From: Rhinopithecus roxellana
Taxonomy: Eukaryota; Chordata; Mammalia; Primates; Cercopithecidae
DNA: 64,000 bases
Direction: 5' to 3'
Assembly: GCF_007565055.1 (NCBI RefSeq)
Contig: NC_044562.1
Location: 53,206,250-53,270,249, forward strand
Shown here in pieces: positions 26,459-40,000 of the stretch (positions are counted from its first letter, which is position 1; every line of letters starts with the position of its first letter). The notes beneath the pieces are model-generated. The model had not been told where the DNA came from. It was given only the letters and a program-made list of their open reading frames with translations, and ran no database searches. Position numbers and translations under genes: made by a program.

Positions 26459-28932
26459 CTAAGTGTAAACTCTCTGAGAGGAAAACACATATCACACAAG
26501 AAGTTCTAACAAACCTTCGTTATATTTTTCATCTGATGGAGATTACCTTTGTCACCAAGCTGCACGGCGTTTCACAAGTATCAAATTGAAGATTGCCCGA
26601 AAACTGTGTGTTAGCACACTGAACACTGAAGAGAGAACGGTAACTCTGTGAGTTGCATTCCACATCGAATGTAGTTTCTGAGAAGGCTTCTTTCCAGTTT
26701 TGGGATCTGGGGTATTTCCTTTTCACCATTGCCCTCAATGAGCTCCCAAATATCATTGCAGAACACAATATAACACAGTTACAAACTGCTCAAGAAGGGA
26801 AGGGTGGAACTCTGTGTGATGAATACACACAATCAGAAAGCCATCTCTCAGAGACTACTCTCTAGTTATTATCAGAGGATATTTCCTTTTTTCACCAAGG
26901 ACCCTATGGGCTTCCAAATCTTACGTTGCAGGTTCAACGAAAAAGTGTTAGCAAACTGCTTACTAACAATCAGCTGTACTCTGTGTGAGAGGAATTCAGA
27001 GATCACAAAAAGAGTTTATCAGAAAGCTTCTTTTCACGTTTGGAACCGATGATATTCCCTTATCAGCGTAGGCCTCAATGCATACCAAAGAAGTCCTCTC
27101 AGGTTCCTCAAAAACAGTGATAAGGACTGCTGCATGAAACATAAGGTTAACTCTGTTAGATGAATTCACACATCTCAGGAAGTTCTAAGAAAGCTTTTTA
27201 CTTCTAGTTTTCATCTGAAGATATTTCCTTTGTCACCATCAGCTTCATTGCGTTCACAAGTATCCCAATGCAGATTCAGTAAACTGTGTTAGCAAACTGA
27301 ACACAGGAGAGAAACGGTGTTACTCTGTGAGTGGTATTACACATGAAATGCAGTTCTCCGAAAGCTTCTTCCATTTTGATCTGAGGATATTTCCTCTTTC
27401 CCACAGCACCTCAATGAGCTTGGAATTGGAAATTCACTCTTGCAAAACACAAGATAACAATTTAGCAAACTGTACCCAGAAAGGGAAGGTGGGAACTCGT
27501 GTGATGAAGTCACTTCAGCAGCAAGCTCTCAGTAAGCTTCGCTCTAGTTATTATCAGAAGATATTCCATTTTCACCACGGCCCCCTCTGGGCTCCAAATC
27601 TCACTTTGCAGATCCACGAAAAGAGTGTTCGTAAACTGCTTCCTGAGTACTAAGTTGTTAACTCTGGGAGGAATTCCCCGATATACCGAAGTTTCTCAGA
27701 AAGCTTCTTTCACGTTTGGAACTGATGATATATGCTTTAAGCCACAGGCCTCAATGCGTTCCAAAGAAGTCCTCACAGGTTCCTCAAAAACAGTGATAAT
27801 GGACTGCTGCATGAAACATAAGTGTAACTCTGTGTAGATGAATTCAAACATACCAAGAGGTTTCTAACAAATCTTATTCTAGTTTTCATCTGAGAGATCT
27901 TCCTTGTCATCGCAAGCTTCTTTTGCGTTCACAAGTATCCCAAAGCAGATTTCCTGAAAACTGCGTTACAAAATGGAACACTGAAGAGAAACGTGTAATC
28001 TTTTAGTTGCATTCACACATCAAAATGCCGTTTCTTCAGAAGGCTTCTTCCAGTTTGATTTGAGGATAATTCCTTTGTTCACCATAGCATCAAAGAGTTT
28101 CACAAAGCTCTTTGTAGTTTTCGTCTGAGGGATTTTCGTTTGTCCACCTCAAGCTTCATTGCGTTCAAAGTACCTCCTTGCATATTTTCAAAAACTGTGT
28201 TAGCAATGTGAACACGGAAGAGGAAATGTTAACTCTGTGAGTTGCATTCACACGTCGAAATGCAGTTTCTCAGAAGTCTTCTTAGGGTTTGATCTGAGGA
28301 TATTTTCTTTTTCACCATTGCCCTCAATGAGCTCCCAAATATCACCCTTACAGAACCAGAAGAAAGAGAGTTAGCAAACTGTTCCAAGAAGGGAAGAGTG
28401 GAACTCTGTGTGATGAAGTCAAACATCAGAAAGCAATCTCGCAGTAAGCTTCTAGTTATATCTGAGGATATTTCCTTTTAATTCACCATGGTCCCCTATG
28501 GGCTCCCCAATCTCTCTTTGCAGATTCCACAAAAAGAGTGTTAACAAAACGGCCTCCTGAGAACTACGCTGTACCTCTGTGAGAGGATTCACAGTCACAA
28601 AGAGTTTCTCACAAGCTTCTTTCACGTTTTGAACTGATGCTATTTCCTTTATCAGCGAAGGCCTCAATGCGATCCAAAGAAGTCCTTCTCAGGTTCTTCA
28701 AAAACAGTGATAATGGACTGCTTCATGTCACTAAGTGTAATATGAGATGAATTCACACATCACACGAAGTTTCTAACAAAGCTTCTTTCTAGTTTTCACC
28801 TACGGATATTCCTTTCTCACCGCAAGCTTCATTGCTTAAACAGATAATAACTTTTTGAACATTCTGAATGTTAGATTTTTATCACACAGTGGTTATCAAA
28901 CTTGCAGAGCTTTAATAAATAAAATAACCCAG

Positions 28933-28968
<36 letters not shown>

Positions 28969-31900
28969 AAAAGACAGGAAAGGGTGGATTCTGGGTGATG
29001 GAAGTCTCAGACCAGAAAGCATCTCAGTAAGCTGTCTCCCAGTTATTATTGAGGATATATCCTTTTTTCCATGGGCCCTATGGGCTCCCAAATCTCACTT
29101 TTCAGATCCCCCCACGAAAAGAGTGTTAGCAAACTGCTTTCTGAGAACGAGCTACAACTCTGTGAGAGGAATTCAGAGATCACAAAGAAGTTTTCAGAAA
29201 GCTTCTTCACGTTTTGAACTGATGATATTTCCTTTATCAGCGTACGTCCTCAATGCGACCCAAAGGAGTCCTCTCAGTTCCTCAAACACAGTGATAATGG
29301 ACTGCTGATGAAACATAAGTGTAACTCTGTGAGATGAATTCACACATCCCAAGAAGTTGCACTAACAGTTTTCTTTCTAGTGTTCATCTGAGGATAGTTC
29401 CTTGTCTACCGCAAGTCATTGCGTTCAGAAGTATCGTATTGCAGTTTTCCAGGAAACTGTGTTAGCAACCTGAAAATAAAGAGAAATGTGTGTAATTCTG
29501 TGAGATGCATTCACACATCGAAATGCAGTGTCTCAGAACGCTTCTTTCCAGTTTTGATCTGAAGTATTTCTCTTTTCACCATGAGACTTCAGTGAGCCAC
29601 CCAAAATATCACTTTGTGAAACACAAGAGATGGAGACTTAGTAAACGGTTGCCAAGAAGGGAATGGGTGAACTTGTGTGTGCTGAAGCACACCTAAAAGC
29701 GATCTCTCAGAAGCTCTCTCTATTGTTATCTGAGGACTTCTTTTCCATCATGGGACCACTAAGGGTTCCAAAATCGCACTATTGCAGATTCCTTTCCGTT
29801 CACGAAAAGATCTTAACCAAACAACTCCCTGACAAAAGCAAGCAAACTGTGGAGAGGAATTCATAGTTCACAAGAAGTTTTAAGAGAGCTTTTACGTATT
29901 GAACTGATGATATGTACTTCTCAGCACAGGTCTCAATGCGATCAAAGAAGTCTCTCGGTTTCCCAAAAAACAGTGAAATGACTGACTGCATGAAAACATA
30001 GTGTAAACTCGGTGAGATGAATTCACACATCACCAAAGACGTTCTAACAAAGCTTCTTTCTAGTTTCATCTGAGGGTATTTCCTTTGTTCACTGTAAGGT
30101 TCTCCGCGTTCAGAAGTACCCATTGCAGATTTTCCAGAAAAACTGTGTTAGCGAAATGAACACTGAAAGAAACGGTGTACTCTGTGACGTTGCAATCACA
30201 CTCGACAATGCAGTGTCTCAGAAGCTTCTTTCAAGTTTTAGATCTGAGGATATTTCCTTTTCACCGCATACGCCTCAATGGACTCCAAAATCACTTCTGC
30301 AGAACACAAGAAAACAGAGGTAACAACTTGCCAAGACGGGAAGGGTGGAAACTTTGGTGTGATGAAGTCACCATCGAACTATAACTCTCAGTAAGCTCTC
30401 TCTCGAGTTATTATATGGAGATATATATTCCGTTTTCACCATGGGCCCTCACTGGGTCTCCAAATACTCACTTGCTAGAATTCCAAGTAAAGAGTGTTAG
30501 CAACTGCTTGCCTGAGAGAACTAAGCTGCTAGTCTGTGAGAGAATTCAGCAGATCACAAAGAAGTATTCCAAAAGATTCTTTCACTTCTTGAACCGATAT
30601 ATTCCATTTTCAGCGTAGGCTAATTGCGATCCAAAAAGTCCTTCTTAGGTTCCTAAAAACATGTATATGGTCCTGCAGAACATAAGTGTAACTCTGTGAG
30701 ATGAATTCACATCACAGATAATTTCTAACAAGCTTCTTTTCAGTTTTCGATCTGAGGAATGCTCCACTTGTCCACCGTAACTTCAGTGCCGTTTCAAGAA
30801 GAATCCACATTGCAGAGTTTCAGAAAACTGTTAGGCAAACTGAACACTGGAAGGAGGAAACGTGTACTCCGGAGTTGCATTCAACACGAAATGCCGTTTC
30901 AAGAAGGGTCTTCCAGTTTATCGAGGATATTTGTCTTTCACCAATAGCATCAATGAGCTCCCAAATATCATTTTGCAGAACACAAGATAACAGAGTAGAA
31001 ACTGTTCCAAAAGGGAAGGTGGAACTTTGGTGATGAAGTCCACACATCAGGAAAGCAATCTCTCAGTAAAGCGTCTCTCTAGTATTGACTCGGAGATATA
31101 TCCCTTTTCACCTGGGCCCCCTAGTGGCTCCAAATTCACTTGCAGATTCACGCAAAAAGAGTGTTCAAACTGTCTCCGAGACTAAGCTGTACCTGAGAAT
31201 GGAATGTCACAGATCACGAAGAAGTTTCCCAGAGAAAGTCTTTTTCACTGTTTGTTAACTGAGATATTTCTTTCGTGTAGCCAATCATGCGATCCCAAAC
31301 ATCCCTTCTAGTTCCCAAAACAGTGATAATGGACTGCTGCATGGAAAACATAAGTGTAACCCTGTGAGATGAATTAACACACACACGAGAGAAAGTTTCT
31401 AACACAGCTTCTTCTAGTTTTCATCGAGGATATTCCTCGTTGTCACCGTAAGCGTCTATGCGTTCAGAAGATCTCATTGGCAAGATTTCCAGAAAAACTG
31501 TGTTAGCAAAATGAAACACTGTAAGAGAACCTTTGTAACTCGCGTGAGTTGCATTTCACATTTCAAAATGCAGCTTTCGAAAGCTTCTTCCATTTTGATT
31601 CTGAGGATATTTCCTTTTTCACCTACGAAGCCCTCAATAGTCCAATATCCTTTTGCAGACACAAGATAACAGAGTTAGCAAACTGGTTGCACAAGAAGGG
31701 AAGGGTGGAACTCTGTGTTATGAAGTCACACATCGAAAGCAATCTCTCCAGTAAGCTTCTCTCTAGTTTTATTCTGAGGATATATCCTTTTTCACCAGGG
31801 CACCTTGGGCTCCCAAATCTCACTTTGGCAGGATTCCACGATGAGAGTGTTAGAAACTGCTCTCCTGAGAACGCAGCTGAACTCCGTGAGATGATTAATT

Positions 31901-34080
31901 CACAGACAAAAGATATGTTTCCAGAAAGCTTCTTTCCGGTTTTGAACTGCGTGAGACTTCTTATCAGCTGAGGTCAATGCGATCCAAACGTAATCTTCTC
32001 AGTTTGCCTAAAATAAGTGCTAATGTACGCTGCATGAAAAAAGTGGTAAATCGTGAGATGATTCACACATCCCAAGAAGTTTCTAACAAAAGCTTCTTTC
32101 TAGGTTTTGAATCAAGGAATTTCCTTTGTCACAGAAGCTTCATTGGGTACGAAGTATTCCCATTGCAGATTCCAGAAAACTAGTGTTATAACTGAACACT
32201 GAAGAGAAATTCCGTACTCTGTGAGTTCATTCATAATCGAAAGCATTTCTCAGGAAGGTCTTCTTTCCCGTTTTGATTCTGAGGATATTCTTCCTTTTTA
32301 CCATCCTCCATGGCTAAGACTATTCAAACCTTGCAAAACCAAGATAACCGAGATAGCAAACTGTTCCACAGAAGGGAAGGTGGAACTCCTGTGTGATGAT
32401 AGTCACACGTCAAAAGCAACTCTCTCAGAAGCTCTCTCTAGTGTATTCTCTGAGGAGATTCCTTTTTCACCATCGGCCCCTTGGTTCCCGAATCTCACTT
32501 TGCATTCCCGAAAAAGGTGTCACAAACTGACTTCCTGAGAACTCACTGTAACTCGTGAGGGAATTAACAGATCACAAAGAGTGTTCCCAACTTGTTTCTC
32601 ACGTTTGGAATGATGATATTTCCTTCGTCATCACGCGAGCAGTCCTTCTCAGCGATTCCAACAGTGATATATGGATCGCTGCATGAAAAGTGTGTAACGG
32701 ATGAGGATGAACATAGTGACTGTGGAATTAACACATCACCAAGAAGTTTCCACAAAGCTTTCTTTCGTAGTTTTCATCTGAGGCATTTCCTTTCACTGTA
32801 ACGGACTCATTGCATTCAGAAGATATCCCAATTTTGGCCGATCTTCCAGAAAACTGTGTTAGGCACGACACTGAAGAGAAAACGTGTAACACTGTGAGTT
32901 GCTTTCACACATCGAAATCAGTTCTCAGACGGCGTCGTTCAGTTTGGATCTGAGGATATTTCCTATTTTCCGATAGCCTTCAAGAGCCTCCTAATACACT
33001 TTGCAGAACACAAGATAACAGAGTATAAGCAAATGTATCCAGAAGGAAGGGTTGGAACTGCAATGGGATGAAGTCACCCATCAGAAGAAAAAAAAAAAAA
33101 AAAAAACAACTCTCAGTAATCTTCTCTCTAGTTAGTATTAGGAATTTCCTTTGTCACCATGGGAACCCTATGTGCTCCCAATCTCATTTGCAGATTCCAC
33201 GAAAACGAGTGTTAGCAAACTCTTCCGGGAGAACTAACTGTAACATCTGTAATGGAATTGCAGCAGATCACAAAGAAGTTTCTCAGATCAGAAAGCTTTT
33301 ACTTTGATGACTGATGATTTGCCCTATTCAGCATAGACCTCAATGCATCCAAAATAAGATCTCTCGTGTTACTAAAAACAGTGATAATTGATGCTGCATG
33401 AACACATACTGTAACTCGTGACATGAATTCACACGCACCAAGAAGTTACTAACAAAGCTTCTTTCTAGTTTTCAATCTGAGGAGTATTTCACTTTGTCAC
33501 CACCCCCCACAACCTTCTTGCGTTCACAGTAGCCCATAGGCAGATTGCCAAAAACTGTGTTATCAAATGAACACTGAGAGAAACTGTAACTCTGTGAGTT
33601 TGCATTACACATTCAAATGCAGTTTCTCAGAAGGCTTTCTTTCCAGTATATTATCTGGGATAAGTCATTCTTTTCACATACGACCCTCAAGGTTGGAGAT
33701 CCCAAATAGTCATCTTTGCAGAACACAAGATCACAAAGAGTTAGCAAACTGTTCCGGAGAAGGGAAGTGTGGAATCCTCTGTGGATGAAGTCACACAACA
33801 GAAGGAAATCTCCAGTAAGGTTTCCTCTACTAGTTTTGCTGAAGAATATCCTTTTCCACCTGAGGGCCTATGGAGCTCCCAAATCTCAATTTGCAGATGC
33901 CATGAAAAAGTTTAGCTAAACACTTACTGAGGAACTCAGCGTAAGCTCGGATGAGGAATTCAGAGAATCACAACGATGTTTTCCAGAAACCAGTTGTTTC
34001 AAGTTTTGAACTGTGATATGTCCTTATCAGCTCGCTAGGCTCATGTGCTCCAAGAAAGGCCTTCTCAGTTTCCTCAAAAC
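26459..34080 (-). repeat. Super-repeat copy 1 (about 7.6 kb) of diverged tetrameric alphoid, degraded
   Basis: Tetrameric A-B-C-D alphoid with frequent indels. It matches 34081-41696 and 41697-45104 by private variants at equal spacing. Anchors in copies 1, 2 and 3 are: the B variant with TAACACAGTT near 26770, 34412 and 42012; GTTCAACG in C near 26932, 34593 and 42178; TTAGATGAATT near 27155, 34825 and 42395; TGGAACACTGAA near 27975, 35660 and 43260. It carries the A-b-d-A junction near 28090 and the poly(A)-tailed insert at 28836-28977. A 20-A run at 33088-33107 sits inside the B/C boundary and may be a sequencing artefact. No gene is visible. Confidence 0.78.
28836..28977 (+). mobile_element. 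Poly(A)-tailed retrocopy-like insert, copy 1
   Basis: A non-alphoid segment begins TTAAACAGATAATAAC directly after CTTCATTGC of monomer A. It runs about 100 bp, has AATAAA at about 28914-28919 and ends in about 42 A from 28936. A polyadenylation signal roughly 16 nt before a long A tail is the mark of a reverse-transcribed mRNA 3' end, made by L1 machinery in known cases. Alphoid sequence resumes late in monomer B (GGAAAGGGTGG), so part of A and most of B are missing here. I do not recognise the source transcript. The same insert recurs at 44135-44276. Confidence 0.62.
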
Positions 34081-37000
34081 AGTGATAATGATCCTGCATG
34101 AAACATAAGTGGAACTCTGTGAGATGAATTACAACATACCAAAGAAGTTTCTACAAAGCTTCTTATAGTTTTCTTCATAGGATATTACTTTGCACGTCAA
34201 GCTTGCATCTGCGTTCAAAATATCCAATTGACTTTCCGAAAAACTGTGTAGCTTAGACACTGAACACTGAAAGGAAAACCGTTGTACTCCTGTTGAATTG
34301 CATTGCACACATCGAAATGCAGTAGTTATCGAGAGGCTGTCTTTCCGTTTTGATTGAGGATTATTTCTTTTTCACCATTGCTCAAATGAGCTCACAAATA
34401 ATCACTTTGCAGAACAACAATAACACAGTTTAGCAAAACTGATCTCCAAGAAGGGAAGGGTGGAAACTGTGTGTGATGAATACCACAATACAGAAAGCCA
34501 TTATTCAGTAGCTCACTCTGCTAGTTATTACTGAAGAGGATATTCCTTTCACCATTGACCCAATGGGCTCCCTAAATCTACTTTGCAGAAGTTCAACGGA
34601 AAATAGTGTTTGAGCAAACTGTTTCCTGAAAACTAGCTGAAATACTGTGAGAGGAATTCACGAGATCAAAAAGTAAGTTTTCAGAAAGTTTTTCAGTTTT
34701 GAGTGATAACGATGATAATTCCTTTGATCAGCGTAGGCCTCAATGCCACCAAAGATCCTCCAGGTTCCTCAAAAAACAGGATAATGGACTGGCCGCATTG
34801 AAAATGAAACATAAGTGCTACTCTGTTAGATGAATTTCACACATCTCCAGAAGTAACTAACAAAGCGTCTTTTAGTTTTTCATCTGACGATATTTCCTTT
34901 GCTCAGCCAATAGCTTCATTGGAGTTCACAAGTAGCCCAATGCACATGTCTTACAGAACACTGTGTTGCAAACTGAAAAGAAGAGCAAACGTTTACTCTG
35001 TGAGTTGCAGATTCACAATTAAGCAGTCCAGAAGGAGCTTCCTTTCCAGTTGTTAGCTGAGGATATTGCCTTCTTTTCACCATAGCCCTAATGAGCTTGC
35101 GAAATATCACTGCTGCAGAACACAAGATAACAGATTTAGCCAAACTGTCAAGAAGGGAAGGTGGAACTCTGTGTGATGAAAGTCACATCAGAACAAGCAA
35201 TCTCTCCAGATAGTTCTCTCTATTATTATTGCAGGATTTGCCATTTTCACCACGGCCCTTGGCAGGGCTCCCAAATCTCACTTTGCAGATTCCACAAAGA
35301 GTGTTAGCAAACTGACTTCACTGAGAACTAATCTGTAACTCTGTGAGAGGAATCACGATCCACCAAGAAGTTTCTCAGAAAGCTTCTTTCATCGTTTTGG
35401 AACTGATGATATTTCATGCTTTATAAAGCAGGCCCTCAATGCGATTCCAAGAGTCCTTCTCAAGGTTCTCAAAACAGTGATAATCGACTGCTGCCGACAT
35501 GAAACATAGTGTAACTCTGTGAGATGATATTCACAGCAATCACCAAGAGTTTTAAGGCAAAGCTCTCTTCGAGTTTTCATCTGAGGATAGTTCCTTTGTA
35601 CCGCAAGCTTCTTGCAGTTCAAATATCCCATTAGCAGATTCCTGAAACTGGTTAGCAAAATGGAACACTGAAAGAAAGTGTATTCTGTAGTTGGCATTCA
35701 CACATTCAAATGCCAGTTCTCAAGAAGGCTTGTCTTCCAGTGTTTTGATTCTGAGGATAATTCTGTTTCCACCATACAATCAGAGTTGCCCTCTTCGTCT
35801 GAGTATGTCACTCACTTCAAAATGCAAGATTAACAAGTAGCTTGCATACTTTTCCAAGAAATGTGTAGACAAGGACCGGAAGAATATGTGTGATTGAGTC
35901 ATCACAGTCAGAAAGCAGTTTCATCAGTAAGTCTTCCTTAGTGTGTTGCTGAGGAATATGTTCTTTTTCACCAAGTGCCCTAATGGGCGCCCCCCAAATA
36001 CACCTTGTTTTAAAACAGACAGATAAGAGGTTAGCAACTGTCCAAGAAGGAAAGTAGGACTCTTGATTAAGAAACTCGAAGCATCCTCTTAGCTTTTAGT
36101 TATGAGGATATTTCTTGCACCTGCCATGGCCACTTTTCAGCCCAAAGTGTAATCTCTGAGAACTATTACCTCTGGAGGATTCACGCACAAAAGTTTCTCA
36201 ATTTATCACGTTTGAACTATTAGTCCTTATCAGCGAGGCCTCAGTGCAGATCCCAAAGAAGTCCTTCTCAGGTCCTTAAAAACAGTGATAAGGACGCTTC
36301 ATGTCACATAAGTGTAACTCGATAGATGAATACACACATCACACGAAGTTTCTACACGCTTCTTTCTAGATTTTCACCTGAGATATAATTACCTTTGCTC
36401 ACCGCAAGCTTCATTGCGTTCACATGATAATCCAATTTGCAACATTTCCGAAAACTGTGTTAGCAATGACACTGACAAGTGTAACTGTGTTATAACTTCG
36501 AATGTTCAGAGTTTTCATTGATTAGATAGTTCACCATAGCTAAATGAACCCACAAAAACCACTTGAAACAAAATAAAGAAGTAAACTGTCAAAGAAAAAA
36601 AAGGAAGGTGTGGAACTCTGTGTGATGAAGTCAAACCAGAAGCATCTCTCAGTACAACTTCTCTCTCCTTATTATTGAGGATATTCCTGTTTCTACCATT
36701 GGCCCTATGGGGCTCCCAAATCTCACGTTCAGATTCCACGAAAAGAGTGTTAAAAACTGGCTTCCAGAAACTCAGCTTACAACTCTGTGAGAGGAATTGT
36801 CAGAGATCAAAGAAGAATTTTCCAGAAAGCTCTTTCACGTTTTAAACTGATGATATTTCGCTTTTCAAACGTAGGTCTCAATGCGACCACAAGAGAGTCC
36901 GTCAGGTTCCTCAAAAACAGTGATAATGGGACTGTCTGCACTGAAACATAAGTGTAACCTGTGAGATAATTCAACATCACCAAGAGTTTTCAACAGCATT

Positions 37001-40000
37001 AGTGCTCTAGGTTTTTCATCTGAGGATATTTTCCTTGTCTCCGCAAGATTCATTCGTTCAGAAGTATCCCGTATTGCAGTTTCCAGAAAGGAACTGTGTT
37101 AGCAAACGAACAACAAAGGAAAGTTGTAACTCGGTGAGATGCATTCACAACATCGAAATGCAGTTACTCAGAACGCTTTTTCCATTTCGATCTGAGGATA
37201 GTTTCTTTTCACCATAGCTTCAAGAGCGCTCCCAAATCACTTTTGCTTGAACACAAGATAATAGATTAGAAACTGTTCCAAGAAGGGAGGGTGGAACTTG
37301 TTGTGGGAGGAAGTCACAAATCAGAAGAGCGATCTCTCAGGAAACTCTCTCTATTTGTTACGAGGAGATTACTTTCCTTTTTCACTCATGCCTGCCCTAT
37401 AGGGTCCCAAATATCCACTATTGAGATCACGAAAAGAGTGTTACAAAAATGCGCTCTGACAACTCAGCGTAGCACGCGGTGAGAGAATTCATACGAGTTC
37501 ACAAAAGAAGTTGTCTCCAAGAGCTTCTTTCACGTTGTTGAAATGATATATTTCCGGTTTATAAGCACAGGTCTCAATGCGATCCAAAGAGTCCCGTCTC
37601 AGGTTCCTCAAAAACAGTGATGAAATGGATGCTGCATGAAACATAAGGTAACTCGTGGTGAGAGTGAATTCCACACATCACCAAGAATGTTTCTAACAAA
37701 GCTTACTTAGTTTAATTGAGGATTGTTACCTTGTCCCACCAGCTTCTTTGCGTTCAGAAGGATCCCCAATGACAGATTTCAGATAACTGTGGTTTGCAAA
37801 GAACAAGGAAGGGAAACGTGTTGAACCTCTGTGAGTTGCATTCACACATCGAAATGCAGTTTTAAGAGGCTTCTTTTCCAGTTAGGATCTGAGGATATTC
37901 CGTTTCCATAGCGTCAATGAGCCTCCCAAATATCAGTTGCAGAACACAAGATAACCAGAGTTAGCAAACTGTTCCAAGAAGGGAAGGTGGAAAACTCTGT
38001 GATGAGTCACTAACAGAAAGCAATCTCTAGTAAGCTTCTCTTCAGTTATTATATGGGATATTGCCTTTTTTAACCATGGGCCCCTATGGGCTCCCAATCT
38101 CACTTTGCAGAATTCCCCTAAAAAGAGTGTTAGCAAACTGCTTCCTTTAGAACTCAGCTCTACCACGGTGAGAGGAATTCAAAAGAACACGAGGAAGTTT
38201 CTCAGAACACTTCTTTCACGTTTTGAACTGGTGATATTTCCTTTATCAGTGTAGGCCTCAATGCCATCCAAAGAAGTCCTTCTCAGGTTCCTCAAAAACA
38301 GTCATAATGGACTGCTGCAGGCAAACATAAGTGTAACTCTGTGAGAGGAATTCACACATATCACCACGAAGTTCTAAGAAAGTTCTTTCTAGTTTTCATC
38401 TGAGGATATTTATTTTAACCGAAGATTCATTGCGTTCTGAATATCCATTGCGGTTTCCAGAAAACGGGTGAGCAAAACTGGAGGCACAGAAGAGAAAACG
38501 TGTTGTAACTCTGGGAGTGGAATTCACACATCGAAATGCAGTTTCTCCGAAGGCTATTTCCAGTTTTGATATGAGGATATTTCCTTTTCACCAAAGCATA
38601 CAATGCGCTCCTACATATCACTTTGCAGAACAAAAGAAACAGAGTTAGCAAACTTATACAAGAAGGGAGGGTTAATCTCTGTGATGAAGGCACGCATTCG
38701 GAAAGCAATCTCTCAGTAAGCTTCTCTCTAGTTATTATGAGGATACGTCCTTTTTCACCTGGGCCCCCTGGGAATCCCAAATCTCATTTGCAGATTCACG
38801 ACAACAGTCTTCTTAGCAAACTGCTCGACAACAAGCTGTAACATGCTGGAGAGGAATCACAGATCACAAGGAATTTTCTCAGAAACTTCGTTGGACGTTT
38901 TAAATGATGATTGTTTCCTTTAGTCGCGTAGCCTCAGCGATTCAAACATTCCTTCCTAGGTTCATCAAAAACAGTGATAATGTGACAAGCTGCATGAAAA
39001 CAAGTGTAACTCTATGGATGGCATTCACACCTCACTAAGAAGTTCTAAGAAAGCTTCTTTCTAGTTTTCATCTGCGGATATTGCCTTTGAATCTTACAAG
39101 GTTCATGCGTTTCAGAAAGTAATCCCAGTGCAGATTCCAGAAAAAGTGGTTAGCAAACGAAAAAAACACTGAAGAGAACGTGTAACTCTGTGAGTTGCAT
39201 TCACACATAAAAGGCAGTTTCTAGAAGAAGTCTTTCCAGTTTTGATCATGAGGATTTTCCTTTTTTCACCATAGCCATAATGAGCTCAAAATATCGCCTG
39301 CAGAACACAAGATAAACAGTTAGCAAACCGGAACAGACGGGGAAGGGTGGAACTGTGTGTTATGAAGTCACACAATAAAACGCAATCTCTCACTAAGCTC
39401 ATCTCTAGTTATTATCTGAGGATCATTCCTTTTTCACCATTGGCCCCTAGGGCTCCCTATTCACTTGCAGATTCCAAGGAGAAAAAGAGAGTAAGCAAAT
39501 GCTTCATGAGAACTAAGCTGTAACTCTGTGAGAGAAAGTCACAGATCACAAAGAAGTTCCAGAAAGATTCTTTACGTTTTGAACTGATGATATTTCCTTT
39601 GTCAGCGTAGTCCTCATGAAGATCTAAAGAAGTCTTCTCACGTTCCTCACAAACAGTGATAATGGATTGCTGCATGAAACACAAGTGTAACTCTATGAGA
39701 TGAATTCACACATCACCAGGAAGTTTCTAACAAAGCTTCTTTCTAATTATATCTAAGGATATTTCCTTTTCCCCGCAAGGCTTTTGCATCACCAGTATCC
39801 CATTGCAGAGGTTAAAGAGAAAACTTTGTTAGACAAACTAAACAATGAAGAGCAAACATGTAACTCTTGAGTGCATTCACACATCGATGCAGGTCGCAGA
39901 AGGTTCTTTCCGGTTTTTTCTTTGATCTTAGTATATTTCCTTTATACCATAGCCTCAATGAGCTCTGCAAATCATTGGAGAACACAAGATAACAGAGTTA

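Noticed and set aside
31549..31971. 140-codon open frame
   Set aside because: It lies within degraded tetramer repeat, created by frameshifting indels, with no protein features.
33088..33107. A 20-A run as a second retrotransposon tail
   Set aside because: No unique sequence or polyadenylation signal precedes it. The matching position in copy 2 (about 40694) has only a short A run, and the region is error-rich, so expansion of the monomer's own AGAAAG is more likely.
35780..36060. Apparent non-alphoid segment (CTTGTTTTAAAACAGACAG and surrounding sequence)
   Set aside because: Pieces such as CAGAAAGCAGTTTCATCAGTAAG and CCAAGAAGG still align to monomers B and C, so it looks like heavily corrupted tetramer rather than an insertion.
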